A stretch of 64,000 nucleotides of DNA, from NCBI RefSeq assembly GCF_012958305.1, contig NZ_JABBYO010000014.1, positions 98,594-162,593 of the forward strand. The letters run 5' to 3'. The notes beneath the pieces are model-generated. The model did not search any database and was not told where the DNA came from. It was given only the letters and a program-made list of their open reading frames with translations. The translations under genes were made by a program, and so were the position numbers. How positions within the stretch are numbered: position 1 is the first letter of the stretch; every line of letters starts with the position of its first letter. Source of the DNA: Tautonia rosea (GTDB taxonomy: Bacteria > Planctomycetota > Planctomycetia > Isosphaerales > Isosphaeraceae). Of this stretch, positions 1-10,000 are shown one piece after another.

Positions 1-1070
1 TTGCCGACCATGGTCAACGTACCATCCTGGCCAATCTCGAAAATCCCGATGCTGTCATGCAACCGGTTGCCTGCATAAACATGGGTGCCGTCCTGAGAAA
101 CCAGGATCTCGGAGCAGAAATTACTTCCTGCATATCCAGGCGGCAAGCTTGAAACCGTCTGCCTCGAACTTAACCTTCCCGTCTCGGAATCGTAGTCGAA
201 CAGAACGATTGTCGATCCTTCCTCCTGAATCGAGTAGAACCAGCGTCCGTTCGGATGAAAATGGAAATGGCGAGGACCATCCCCAGGGGGCAATGAGACA
301 ACTGGCGATTCACTCGGTTTCAACGTCCCCGTTTGATCATCAAATTCCCAAACGAAGATTTGATCCAAGCCCAGATCCACGTGAAGCACAAAACGCCCCG
401 AAGGATCTGCCTCGATCATGTGGGCGTGGGTCCGATCATGGCCACTGATGGCAAAGCTCCCCGGTGGTGCGTGGGTGGCTCGCGTCGGGCCAATCTCACC
501 TTCATCGACCTTGACCTCTGTGGCCTCCCCAAGCTGACCATCTGCAAGGATCGGTACCACCGCCACCGATCCCCCGAAATAGTTTGCCACCAGGAGAAAA
601 CGACCCGACGGATGAATGCTCACATAGGTCGGACCCGCTCCTCCAGACGGCACCGTACTGAGCAAGGTCAACTGACCGTCCGCCGGATTGATGGCGAACG
701 CACTGACCGTCCCCTGATTTGCCTCGTCGATCCGATCCGTTTCGTTTGCCGAATACAGTCGGGTCCCGTTCGCGTTCACGGCCAGGTGGCTCGGGCTCGT
801 CCCCATTTCGAACAGACCAGCCGGTGTCATCGCTCCGGTCTTTCGATCCACGCGAAACAGATGAATCCCTCGTCCATTGCCGGGGGGCAGGTCGACTTGC
901 GTTGGCAAGACATCGCGCAGCGGAGAGCTGAACGTGCCGACATAGGCCAGAAGGTCTCCACCCTCACCGCCTGCGTTCGCACCCTCCGATCGGGCGACCA
1001 GGGCAGCGGTTCCTGCCGCGACGCAGCCCATGCGAAGGAATGATCGTCGGGAACGTTCGTATGCCATCAT
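1..1070 (-). CDS. Lactonase-family seven-bladed beta-propeller protein, 3' end outside window
   Basis: Reading the minus strand from ATG at 1070 gives an open frame of about 356 codons that runs off the left edge, so the C-terminus is missing. The N-terminus carries a twin-arginine leader (SRRSFLRMG, then an alanine-rich stretch), so export is expected. The body has the repeated blade signatures of the 6-phosphogluconolactonase-like family (PF10282): LLAYVGTF, GTSPSHLAVN, GGAGPTYVSIHPSGRFLLVA and DGPRHFHFHPNGRWFYSIQE. Exported planctomycete members are usually of unknown substrate, so a true Pgl role in the pentose phosphate pathway is doubtful. A second ATG follows directly at 1067. A purine-rich GAGAG sits about 11 nt upstream of 1070. 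Confidence 0.85.
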   Translation of the reverse strand, partial: MMAYERSRRSFLRMGCVAAGTAALVARSEGANAGGEGGDLLAYVGTFSSPLRDVLPTQVDLPPGNGRGIHLFRVDRKTGAMTPAGLFEMGTSPSHLAVNANGTRLYSANETDRIDEANQGTVSAFAINPADGQLTLLSTVPSGGAGPTYVSIHPSGRFLLVANYFGGSVAVVPILADGQLGEATEVKVDEGEIGPTRATHAPPGSFAISGHDRTHAHMIEADPSGRFVLHVDLGLDQIFVWEFDDQTGTLKPSESPVVSLPPGDGPRHFHFHPNGRWFYSIQEEGSTIVLFDYDSETGRLSSRQTVSSLPPGYAGSNFCSEILVSQDGTHVYAGNRLHDSIGIFEIGQDGTLTMVG

Positions 1071-1542
1071 GATGCGTTCGCACTCTCTCAAGACGCCGGA
1101 AGGGCCTGGCTTTTTGCAGTCCAGGCCTTCGCTTCTGTCTCTGCAAATTGCTCCCGATCAACCGGTGATGCTGTCTCCAACACACCCATGACCGCCGACT
1201 CGCTGTGAACACGATGATTGGAGCGTAACGCCCGTCCTGGCAAGTGTCCAGGCTTGGATGACCGAGCAGACCCGAGCGCCTGGTTCTTCTCCATCACCGA
1301 GATTCCACCATCGTCGGGCGCCGACCCGTTCTCAATCCTCCACCATACCAGCGGCTCGATCGCATCGCCCCTCGTCCCGATCGTCCCCGAGTTGGTCATT
1401 GCTCGTGGTTCGATTCGCACGATCTGACGATCAGGCTTCGTGGGGCTTGCCTTCTGGGTTCCACGATAACGGGAACCTCAATCGAATTCTTCCGCCACCG
1501 CAAGGAACAAGGAAATGTTCAAGAATCAGGGAAATCTCATCA
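1071..1542. other. Intergenic region between two minus-strand genes
   Basis: About 470 bases between the hybrid kinase stop and the lactonase start. No open frame here looks coding. The one visible structure is a short inverted repeat at 1099-1129: an AAGGGCCTGG arm and a CCAGGCCTT arm around an 11-nt loop. It lies in the expected 5' leader of the lactonase gene. It has no U-tract in the lactonase direction, so I do not call it a terminator. Confidence 0.5.
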
Positions 1543-4500
1543 TCAGGGAATCGATTTCGGGTACAACTGTCGAAGAAGGTCCAGCAATTCATCCGGGTCC
1601 ACAGGTTTGACTAAGTGTTGATCGAAGCCGGCCTCACGCGATCGCAGACGGTCTGAGGCCTGGCCCCATCCTGTCAGCGCGATCAACGTCCGTGAGGCCC
1701 CCGCAGGCTGGCTCCGAATCTGTCGGGCCACATCGTACCCATCCATGTCGGGCAATCCGATGTCGAGGACCACCACCTCAGGTTGAAACTCATCGATCAC
1801 TGAGAGTGCCGAACGCCCATCGTGGGCGATTCGTACATCAAGACCTGCCAGGCCCAGCAGCTTCCCGAGTGTCTGAGCCGAATCCAGGTGATCATCCACC
1901 AGAAGAAGCCGAGAGATACGGAAGTCTCCCTTCTCTTTGGTTCGCTCGGTCGTCAGCGACTCGGTCTGATCCATTTCAGCAAGCGGAAGATGGACAATAA
2001 ACTCGCTGCCGGCGCCGATCCCCTCGCTCCGTGCCTCGACGGTCCCACCGTGCAACTGAACGAGACCCCGCACCAGGGCCAGCCCAATCCCGAGCCCCCC
2101 TTGCGATCGGTGGAGGGCCGGCTCGACCTGTGAGAAAATTTCAAAGATGCGGGTCAAGTGCTCCTCATCGATCCCGATTCCCGTATCGCGCACCGAGACG
2201 TGAACCTGCCCTTCCTTTTGCCGAACCGTCAACGTGATCCGTCCCTCGACGTCCGAATACTTCGCCGCATTGTTCAGGAGGTTCGAAAAAACCTGAGCTA
2301 ATCGCGTCGGGTCGGCATCAAGCACAATGGGCTCGGACGGCATGTCAATGGTCAACTCATGCCCTCCCGCCTCGATCAACGGCCGGCTTGTCTCCACGGC
2401 CACCTGAACAATCGAGGCCACGTCGACCTTCGCGCGTCGCAGCTCGAGCTTGTTGCTGGTGATGCGAGAAACATCAAGCAAATCATCAAGCAGCCGGGCC
2501 ATGTTTCCAACCTGGCGGTCGATGACGTCACGATGCAATTGCAACTCAGGATCAGGCGGACCTTGTTTCCGGAGCAAGGCAACGGCGTGGCGAATCGGGG
2601 CAAGAGGATTCCGCAGTTCATGAGCCAGGGTCGCCAGAAATTCATCCTTGCGACGATCGGCGTCCTGAAGCGCTTCGGCTAACCGCTTCGGCTCATCAAT
2701 ATCGGTGATCGTACCGTACCATCGTACGACCTGACCGTTGTCGTCCCTCACCGGAACCCCCCGAACCATGTGCCATCGGTCCTGGCCGTTCGAGTCTCGT
2801 AATCGAAACTCGGTTCGATAGGGGGTTTCCTCCCGAACTGACGTTTCCCAACGGTTGATCAATCCGGATCGGTCGTCCGGGTGAACACTCTTCACCCACC
2901 GATCCCCCATTCCCTCCTCGGTCGGCATCCCGGTGTACGCTGCCCATTGACGGCTCAGATATCGAACCTGGCCTGTCGGGTCGGCCACCCAGACTATCTG
3001 AGGCATGGCTTCGGCCAATTGGCGGAACCGGGCTTCACTCGTTCGCAACTCCTCCTCGCGAAGGTGTCGCTCAGTAATGTCCGTCACGTGCGCCACAAAA
3101 CCCCGAACCAACCCTCCCTCGCCCACGTCGGGAGTGTACGTCGCACTGATCCAGCGCGTTCCCCCGTCCCGATACGGAACTTCCGACTCGTAGCTCACCT
3201 CCTCCCCAGCCAACGCCGCCTCGACATGCGGTCGAATCGTCCTCCAGGCAGAATCGCCCAGCACCTCCCGCATGTGCTTCCCAAAGACATCCTCGCGACT
3301 CATCGCAAACCATCGCTCATACGAACGATTATTTAATCGATAACAGGCGTTCGCGTCAACGTAGGACAGGAGTGCTGGAACCGCATCAGCGACCAGTTGA
3401 ACCCGCTCCCGTTCCGATCGCAGGCGTTCCTCGATCCGGCACCGTTCTGTCACGTCGAGCACCAGCGAAAGCACGGCCACCATTCGCCCCATCTCGTCGT
3501 GCAGGACCGAGTTGTACCATTCACACCAAAGGGGATCGCCCGACCGACTTCTGTTTCGGTTGTGGGCCACGACAAACCTGCTTGTCGGGTCGAGGAGCTG
3601 ATCCTTGATCGCTTCGACCTGCTCACGGTCCTCGAAGAGCAACGGAACCTCGTCAATCCGCGTTCCGATGACCTCCTTTGCCGTCCACCCAAACAGTTTT
3701 TCCGCCTGACCTGACCAACGCGTCACAACGAATTCAGCGTCCCACTCGATGACCCCCAACGGGGTATGATCCACCAGGGTCGTGAGCCTCGTGAGAAGCC
3801 CGGTTCGTTCTCGGTCCGCCTCCTTTCTTGCGGTGATGTCCATCACGAGCCCGAGCACGCGGACCGGGCAATCACTTGAGTCTGTCTCAACCTTTCCCTT
3901 ACCGAGGAGCCAGACCACCGAGCCATCGGGTCGGGAAATCCGAAACTCGACCTCGTCTCCCGACCTCGTGGCGATGGCTCGGGAAATTGCGTCCTTCACT
4001 CGCGCTCGATCCTCGGGATGGATCAGTTGACGAAACCCGCTCAGGGTTCCATCGAACGCCCCCGGAGACACTCCGAGGACCTCCTCCAAGTTGTCAGACC
4101 AGTCGATCCGATCGCTATGGACATCCCAGTACCAGGTCCCCATGCGACCTGCCTGAAGCGCCAGTCGAAGTCGCCCCTCGCTGACTCGCAAACGCTCCTC
4201 GGCTCGCTTCCGATCGTCGATATCGGTCGCCGTTCCGAACCGTTGAAGCAGCCGTCCCGACTCATCCCGCACCGGCACAGACCGAATCAAATGCCATCGA
4301 TACGTCGAATCGCTCCGCCGCAACCGAACCTCGGCCTCAAGAAGATCCCCCTGTCCAAAGGCTCGCTTCCTGATCGCTCGAATCCGAGGCTGGTCATCCG
4401 GGTGAACGGCCGCGAGCCATCCTTCCCGCGACACCGCCTCCTCGATGGTCATTCCCGCATATTCATACCAGCGTCGATTGAACGACTTGACCACTCCTTC

Positions 4501-4713
4501 GGGATCCGCGGTCCAGAGTATTTGAGGCATCGTGTCGGCCAGTTGACGAAATCGCTGTTCACTCTCTTCCTGCTTCAAGCTTCGTTCCGACCTCTCACCA
4601 TCGTCCCTGCCCAGATCCACGATCGAAGTGGACCCAAGCCGAGCGGTCACTCGCCGTCGTTCTCTCAGCACCACCAGCAGGACCCCGACCACTCCAAGGA
4701 GGATCAGCTCCAT
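1543..4713 (-). CDS. Five-PAS hybrid sensor histidine kinase with C-terminal receiver
   Basis: 1056 residues. One hydrophobic segment (residues 1-18) is followed by five PAS/PAC repeats at about 50-175, 180-300, 305-428, 435-550 and 558-680. A HisKA domain follows with phosphoacceptor His698 (AHELRNPL), then HATPase_c at about 800-910 (N box NLLNNAAKYS, G boxes DTGIGI and GGLGIGLAL). The C-terminal receiver (935-1055) has Asp984 in VVLDIGLPDMDG and Lys in LVKPVD. PAS1 and PAS5 closely resemble each other (MPQILWTADPEG and MPQIVWVADPTG), which suggests internal duplication. The start is the ATG directly after the TAG of the 87-residue DUF4118 ORF, in the same frame, and the first helix looks like the fourth helix of a DUF4118 domain. 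The single REC suggests a phosphorelay. The cognate partner is not identifiable. Confidence 0.93.
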   Translation of the reverse strand: MELILLGVVGVLLVVLRERRRVTARLGSTSIVDLGRDDGERSERSLKQEESEQRFRQLADTMPQILWTADPEGVVKSFNRRWYEYAGMTIEEAVSREGWLAAVHPDDQPRIRAIRKRAFGQGDLLEAEVRLRRSDSTYRWHLIRSVPVRDESGRLLQRFGTATDIDDRKRAEERLRVSEGRLRLALQAGRMGTWYWDVHSDRIDWSDNLEEVLGVSPGAFDGTLSGFRQLIHPEDRARVKDAISRAIATRSGDEVEFRISRPDGSVVWLLGKGKVETDSSDCPVRVLGLVMDITARKEADRERTGLLTRLTTLVDHTPLGVIEWDAEFVVTRWSGQAEKLFGWTAKEVIGTRIDEVPLLFEDREQVEAIKDQLLDPTSRFVVAHNRNRSRSGDPLWCEWYNSVLHDEMGRMVAVLSLVLDVTERCRIEERLRSERERVQLVADAVPALLSYVDANACYRLNNRSYERWFAMSREDVFGKHMREVLGDSAWRTIRPHVEAALAGEEVSYESEVPYRDGGTRWISATYTPDVGEGGLVRGFVAHVTDITERHLREEELRTSEARFRQLAEAMPQIVWVADPTGQVRYLSRQWAAYTGMPTEEGMGDRWVKSVHPDDRSGLINRWETSVREETPYRTEFRLRDSNGQDRWHMVRGVPVRDDNGQVVRWYGTITDIDEPKRLAEALQDADRRKDEFLATLAHELRNPLAPIRHAVALLRKQGPPDPELQLHRDVIDRQVGNMARLLDDLLDVSRITSNKLELRRAKVDVASIVQVAVETSRPLIEAGGHELTIDMPSEPIVLDADPTRLAQVFSNLLNNAAKYSDVEGRITLTVRQKEGQVHVSVRDTGIGIDEEHLTRIFEIFSQVEPALHRSQGGLGIGLALVRGLVQLHGGTVEARSEGIGAGSEFIVHLPLAEMDQTESLTTERTKEKGDFRISRLLLVDDHLDSAQTLGKLLGLAGLDVRIAHDGRSALSVIDEFQPEVVVLDIGLPDMDGYDVARQIRSQPAGASRTLIALTGWGQASDRLRSREAGFDQHLVKPVDPDELLDLLRQLYPKSIP

Positions 4714-4977
4714 CTAATCGGACGCCTGACCCATCTCGCGAGACGCCCGGGGAACGAGGACGACGCATAACTCGACGACCACTCCGAGAACGAGCGTCAG
4801 AATTGCAGGACCGCCCCCCCCCAACCACGACACGACAACCACGGCGAGCAAGAACGTTCCAAACCCATGATGCGGCCCGAACACCCCCTCCATCGCCAGG
4901 CGCACCATCGAGGCAACCAGGACGGCCAGTACGGCGATCCCGTAGCCCCAGGTTCGAGGGAGAGGCTGACGGAGCAT
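4714..4977 (-). CDS. DUF4118-type membrane segment, split from the downstream kinase by an in-frame TAG
   Basis: 87 residues from ATG 4977, chosen because GAGAGAGAAG lies just upstream; an in-frame ATG at 5076 has no such site. Three predicted membrane helices are visible (GYGIAVLAVLVASMVRLAM, then GFGTFLLAVVVVSWLGGGG, then ILTLVLGVVVELCVVLV). The FLLAVVVVSW-GGGGPAI stretch is characteristic of the DUF4118 domain (KdpD-like N-terminal membrane domain), which normally has four helices and is fused to PAS/kinase modules. Here the stop codon at 4714-4716 abuts the ATG of the kinase in the same frame, and the missing fourth helix is the kinase's first 18 residues. Possibilities are a two-chain sensor made by termination-reinitiation, stop readthrough, a recent nonsense mutation, or a sequencing error. 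Confidence 0.7.
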   Translation of the reverse strand: MLRQPLPRTWGYGIAVLAVLVASMVRLAMEGVFGPHHGFGTFLLAVVVVSWLGGGGPAILTLVLGVVVELCVVLVPRASREMGQASD

Positions 4978-5290
4978 GGACTTCTCTCTCACTACGGCGG
5001 CACAGCCAGAACGCTCGCCCATCCACAAGGACGTGGTGTCTCTCAGGATACACAACTCTGATCGAAAAGCGACCAAGGGTCCCCCACCCCGGGCACCATC
5101 ATTGAAAATGCCCCGTCCCGAATCACCCCAAAGGTTTCGCTCCCCTTGCTCCCAATCGCCTCCTTATCGTACACTCGCTCAGAATCAGTTATGGTGCCTT
5201 CCGTAAACCTGATTTCCGACAATTCGTCCGAAGAATACCTTTACAAATCCTTCCATCGCAAGTAACTTAGTCCGAAGCAGTTAGAACACG
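4978..5290. other. Intergenic region upstream of the tRNA and of the DUF4118/kinase locus
   Basis: About 310 bases between the minus-strand DUF4118 ORF and the plus-strand tRNA. It should hold promoters in both directions. A possible tRNA promoter at 5240-5268 is listed separately. I see no convincing gene here. Confidence 0.5.
5240..5268 (+). promoter_or_regulatory. Possible sigma70-type promoter of tRNA-Ser
   Basis: TTTACA at 5240-5245 (5 of 6 to TTGACA) is followed by a 17-nt spacer and TAACTT at 5263-5268 (3 of 6 to TATAAT). It ends 22 nt before the mature tRNA 5' end, a sensible distance. The weak -10 element keeps confidence low. Confidence 0.35.
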
Positions 5291-5379
<89 letters not shown>

Positions 5380-5380
5380 T

Positions 5381-5461
5381 AATGACCCTTGCTGAAGACT
5401 CCCCGATCACACGTGTGATCAAAACCGATTGGGGTCATTCCCTCGTCATTTAGACGAAGGG
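5381..5461. promoter_or_regulatory. Nested inverted repeats directly 3' of tRNA-Ser
   Basis: AATGACCC (5381-5388) pairs with GGGTCATT (5432-5439) and encloses a perfect 16-nt palindrome, GATCACACGTGTGATC (5405-5420). A second hairpin follows: CCCTCGTC, a 5-nt loop, GACGAAGGG (5440-5461), with one mismatch. No U-tract follows. It may be a tRNA 3' processing or termination structure, and the 16-nt palindrome could also be a protein-binding operator. The pairing is visible; the function is inferred. Confidence 0.4.
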
Positions 5462-5536
5462 TGCCTGCCGAATGAGTGGCGAAATCTGACGTTCGGGAAC
5501 GAAGTCCAGTCCACATCCGTTCTCGATCGATCAACT

Positions 5537-5570
5537 CCCCACGCAACTGCCCCGTCGCAGTTTCGTGGGG
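5537..5570 (-). terminator. Hairpin downstream of the DUF1501 gene, possible terminator
   Basis: CCCCACGCAACTG (5537-5549) pairs with CAGTTTCGTGGGG (5558-5570) with one mismatch around an 8-nt loop. It lies 43 nt past the stop of the minus-strand DUF1501 gene. No U-run follows on the minus strand, so it may be a stability or pause hairpin rather than a classical intrinsic terminator. Confidence 0.45.
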
Positions 5571-5612
5571 CTCGTCCTTGACATAGTTGTCGGATCTTCG
5601 GAGGAATGCTCC

Positions 5613-7043
5613 TCAGGCGATGATCTCGTTCAGCACCCGTCCATGAACGTCGGTCAGGCGAAAATCACGACCAGCATAGCGAAACGTGAGCCGCTCATGG
5701 TCGAACCCGAGCAGGTGCAACACGGTGGCGTGCAGGTCGTGCACGCTGACCGGATCGCGCTCCGCCCGGAATCCGAATTCGTCGGTTGCGCCGAAGGTTG
5801 TTCCTCCTTTGATCCCCCCACCGGCCATCCAGACGCTAAACCCATAGTGGTTATGGTCGCGCCCTTGCATCGACGTCCCATCGGCCGACAACTCAACGGT
5901 CGGTGTGCGTCCGAACTCCCCTCCCCAGAGCACGAGCGTCTCGTCCAGCAGTCCTCGTGCCTTCAAATCGGTCAGAAGCGCGGCGATGGGGCCGTCGATC
6001 TCCGCTGCAAGACGTCGGTGATTGGCCTCAATCTGGTCGTGGTTGTCCCACGGCTGACCCGCCCCGTGCCAGAGTTGCACGTAACGCACACCGCGCTCAA
6101 TCAACCGACGTGCGATCAGAGTTTGCCGACCATGCACACCGTCTCCATAGAGGGCCCTGATGTGCGTTGGCTCTCGCGAAAGGTCAAAGGCTTCGGCCGC
6201 CTCGATCTGCATACGAAACGCGAGTTCAAACGACTGAATGCGAGCGTCAAGCCGACTGTCGGTCAAGGTCGATTGATGCTCCGAATTCAATACCCTCAAC
6301 AAATCGAGTTGCCTCCGTTGGGCCTCAGTCGTAACGTGAGGATGCTCAATATTCTCAATCAATCGATCAATCGTTTCATGCTTCGAATCGATGTAGGTTC
6401 CTTGATACCCGCCTGGCAAGAACCCCGCCTGCCAGTTCTCGACCCCCTTGATCGGATACCCTCCCGGACAAAGCGCAAGAAAACCGGGCAGATTTTGATT
6501 CTCCGTTCCCAGGCCATATAGCACCCACGACCCGACACTTGGTCGTGATTGGACCGAGTCGCCGCAATTCATCAACATGAGCGATGGCTCATGATTGGGA
6601 ACCTGGGCATACATCGACCGAATCACGACAATGTCATCGATATGCTTCGCCGTCTCTGCAAACAGTTCACTGACCTCGATCCCGCTCTCGCCATATCGTC
6701 GGAATCGAAATGGCGACGGAAACGCTGCCCCAGTCTTCCGCTCGGTCAGGAAGGTCTCCGGAAGGGCTTGACCGGAGTAGCGGGACAGGCTTGGCTTGGG
6801 ATCAAACGTATCCACATGCGAGGGACCACCGTTCAGGAAGAAGTGGATCACCCGTGTTGCTTTGCCGGCAAAATGCGGAGCCCTGGGCGCGAGACTTCCC
6901 GCCTCAGACTCGATCGGAGACGCGAACAGGGAACCCGAATCCGCCAGCGCTCCCAGCGCTCCCAGCGCTCCCAGACCCAACCCTGATCGAGTCAACAATT
7001 CGCGACGGCTTATCCCACCTCGATCCTGATCCGGGCGATTCAT
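5613..7043 (-). CDS. DUF1501 domain-containing protein, Tat-exported (locus 1)
   Basis: 476 residues. It starts at ATG 7043 with GGAG 8 nt upstream. The leader has a twin-arginine motif (SRRELLTRSGLG) and a repetitive GALGALGALAD core encoded by a 9-bp tandem repeat. DUF1501 belongs to the alkaline phosphatase/sulfatase-like fold; visible landmarks are HFFLNGGPSHVDTFDPKP, NHEPSLMLMNCG, VRYVQLWHGAGQPWDNHD, LWGGEFGRTP and GRDHNHYGFSVWMAGGGIKGG. Planctomycetes almost always encode it next to a PSD1 cytochrome-domain protein, as here: the PSD1 stop is 24 nt upstream. The biochemical function of the pair is not established; a role in periplasmic breakdown of sulfated or complex glycans is often proposed. 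Likely co-transcribed with the upstream catabolic genes. Confidence 0.93.
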   Translation of the reverse strand: MNRPDQDRGGISRRELLTRSGLGLGALGALGALADSGSLFASPIESEAGSLAPRAPHFAGKATRVIHFFLNGGPSHVDTFDPKPSLSRYSGQALPETFLTERKTGAAFPSPFRFRRYGESGIEVSELFAETAKHIDDIVVIRSMYAQVPNHEPSLMLMNCGDSVQSRPSVGSWVLYGLGTENQNLPGFLALCPGGYPIKGVENWQAGFLPGGYQGTYIDSKHETIDRLIENIEHPHVTTEAQRRQLDLLRVLNSEHQSTLTDSRLDARIQSFELAFRMQIEAAEAFDLSREPTHIRALYGDGVHGRQTLIARRLIERGVRYVQLWHGAGQPWDNHDQIEANHRRLAAEIDGPIAALLTDLKARGLLDETLVLWGGEFGRTPTVELSADGTSMQGRDHNHYGFSVWMAGGGIKGGTTFGATDEFGFRAERDPVSVHDLHATVLHLLGFDHERLTFRYAGRDFRLTDVHGRVLNEIIA

Positions 7044-7067
7044 GAGACATGCTCCCGATGGCCAAAA

Positions 7068-10000
7068 TTAATCCACGAACAAGAACTCATTTGACATCAA
7101 TAACACCTGGGCGAGTTGTTCCCAGGGACCAAGCCGATCGGTACCCTTTCCCGAAAAGTCGATCGTCGCATCCCAGGTCGTTGCCTCCTGAACACCCACT
7201 TCGGTCAGTACAGGTGCCCAAAGAAACTGATTACTGTTGAGCGAGTCCTTCAGATCCACCACGAAGTCAATCGAATCACCAGGCTGGACCGAAAGCGCCT
7301 CGACACCAAGCGATGCTCGACCATCCTGAACCTCTGCCGACGCGATCAACCCGACTCGGCTGCCGATCAGGAACCCTCGAACCCCGTCTCCCTGGTTTAC
7401 GTCGTGGATCAAGATCGATTCAACGCGAATCGTCATCTCCTTCGGGGCAACCCATCGTCGGACGACAGCATGATTCCGGTCGTTCCCCGGATGCCCTCCC
7501 TCGGCGGTCAATTGCAGCCACCCCAAACGTGCGTCGGGCCACGATGCCCCCCCTTGCCAGGCGGTTCCCGAGAAGTAAGGCAACGATTGGAAGTCCACCA
7601 AGCGGCCCGACTCTTCGTCCATCCTCCCATATCCATATTGCCAGTCGTTCGAGGTTTGGGATCGGTCCTCGTTCGGTCCCTGCTTCGCCGCTCGCACCAA
7701 CGCGAGCGACGCCTCCATTTCTACCGAGGACGGCTCTCGCTGAGAGACACGTTGATACAGCCGACGAACCCGCTCCCGCTCATCCTCCACCTCGATGATC
7801 TCCGCCAGTCCGGCCAGTTCCCTGGCGCGTTCCAACAGAAACGGATGGTTCAGGAAAAAAAGCGCCTGCTGTGGCACCGTGGTCTCGGATCGTTGAGGGA
7901 TGAGCAAATCAGGGTTTGCAAAATCGAACACGCGAAGAACACTCGGAAGGTTCTCCCGATCCACCTTCCCGTAAACGGTTCTTCTGGTCGAATACGGGGG
8001 CGAGAACATCGGCTCCGCGGCCCCTTCCATACGCTCATCAAGGGATCCTGACACCCTGAGCAAGGCATCGCGCAACTCTTCGAACGTGAGGCGATGCACC
8101 GGCATCTGCCAAAGAAGTCGGTTCTCAGGGTCAACCTGCAGGGCCAAAGCCCGCACCTTCGGATCGCTCGGACCGCGAGACGATTGTCGAAACGTCGCCG
8201 ATCGCACAATCTGTCGATGCAGATCTTTCTGGCTCCACCCCTCCTCCATGAACCGCGACGCCAGCCAGTCGAGCAACTCAGGATGACTCGGGGGCTCGGC
8301 TCTCGTACCAAAGTCTCCCGGAGATCGCACCAACCCATCTCCAAAATAGCCCATCCAGACCCGGTTGACCGCCACTCGGGCGGTTAAGGGATTGGTCGGA
8401 TCGATAATCGCCTGGGCCAGTTCTCGACGACCACTCCCCTCCGTGAAGGGTTCTGCGTCTGACCCGGCGATGGCCTGGAGAAAGCGTCGAGGGACCACCT
8501 CTCCCGGACTCGCCGAATTTCCTCTCCGGAAAACCCTTGGCTCGATCGACCTGTCCCGATCGACCAGGATCGTCGCGAACGGTGGTGCCTCAGCCGATTG
8601 AAGGAGCCAGCGATCGACCTCCGCTTGAAGCTTCCAAAGCTCCACAGTCGTCTGAGTCGGGAAGAAAAACTCAATATTCACCAGGGATTCGTCGGGAACC
8701 TCGCAAGGAGAGTCCGGGCCAAACAGAACCTGTCGTATCGCCTCTGAATCGGGATCGTCGAGTCCGTCCGGTCGGGGAGTGCCCTTCGCCTCGGCCTCGG
8801 ACAGTCGATCCTCCCATTCGGCGATCACTTCCTGAAAGAGCATTCCATAGCGTGTTGCGACGTCGTCTCGATCAATCGGTGGTTTCTCAAATGCTTGAGC
8901 AACCCTCGAATTCACCTCGTCTCTCCATTCTCCGGAGAGAGACCTGCTGATTGCTGCCGCTCGCTCCGAGAAGCCTTTCTCGGGCAGTCGGGTAAATTCA
9001 TGCCAGGCTCGGAAGATGGGATCTCCCACTCTCCCCGCCCGATCAATCGTTTCTTGCCAGCGATGAACCGATGCCGGAATGAGATCACGATCAGTCAAGA
9101 TTTGACTAAAGGCCTCGTCCGGATACTTCGAGAGCGCGAACTGCGCAACGAGATACTGCGTCACCCGTTCCCTCACCCGATCGGCCGCCGCGGCCCGTTC
9201 CTCATTCAACCGGTCGCGTAGCGCCTCTTGACGCTCCTGCAAGCCATCGTCAAAGGCAGCGTGTTTGAGACCGGCTTCCGAGTCATCAAACGCTGGAACC
9301 ACAACCTCGGCACAGTTTCGGAAGACTCCGTAGAGGGCATAATAATCTGCAGTTGGTATCGGGTCATATTTATGATCATGGCAACGCGCACACGCGACGG
9401 TCATCCCCAGCATCCCTCGCGTGACCACGTCAATCCGGTCGTCGATGATGTCGTGCTTGACCCCGAGAAAGCGTCGACCCAGGGTCAAAAATCCCATCGC
9501 TGCCAGATCGCTCGGATCGTCCGCCACCTGATCAGCAGCCACCTGCAATAGAAGAAACCGATCGTACGGCAGATCCTCATTGATCGCCCGAATTACCCAG
9601 TCGCGATACGACTGAGCGTGAACCCACGACGCCTCCTCACGTGCATATACATACCCTTTTGTGTCAGAGTACCGCGCCACGTCGAGCCACTTCCGTGCCC
9701 AGTGTTCACCGAACTGGGGGGAATCGAGCAAGCGATCGACGAGTCGATCATAGGCATCCGCGGAATCATCGGTGACAAACGATTCAACCTCGTTCGCAGT
9801 CGGAGGAAGGCCGGTTAAATGAATCGAGGCCCGCCGAATCAATGTGCGGCGATCCGCCTCTGGCGCCAGGGTCAACCCTTCCGATTCGAGCCGATCAAGA
9901 ATGAACTGATCAATCGGAGTCCGCGCGCGCTCCGAGTTTCGAATCTCGGGAGGAGTGACCGATCGAACCGGCTGAAACGCCCAGTGCCTTGCCACAGCCT

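Noticed and set aside
4018..4770. 250-codon plus-strand frame opposite the PAS kinase N-terminus
   Set aside because: It covers clear PAS repeats on the other strand and shows no domain pattern.
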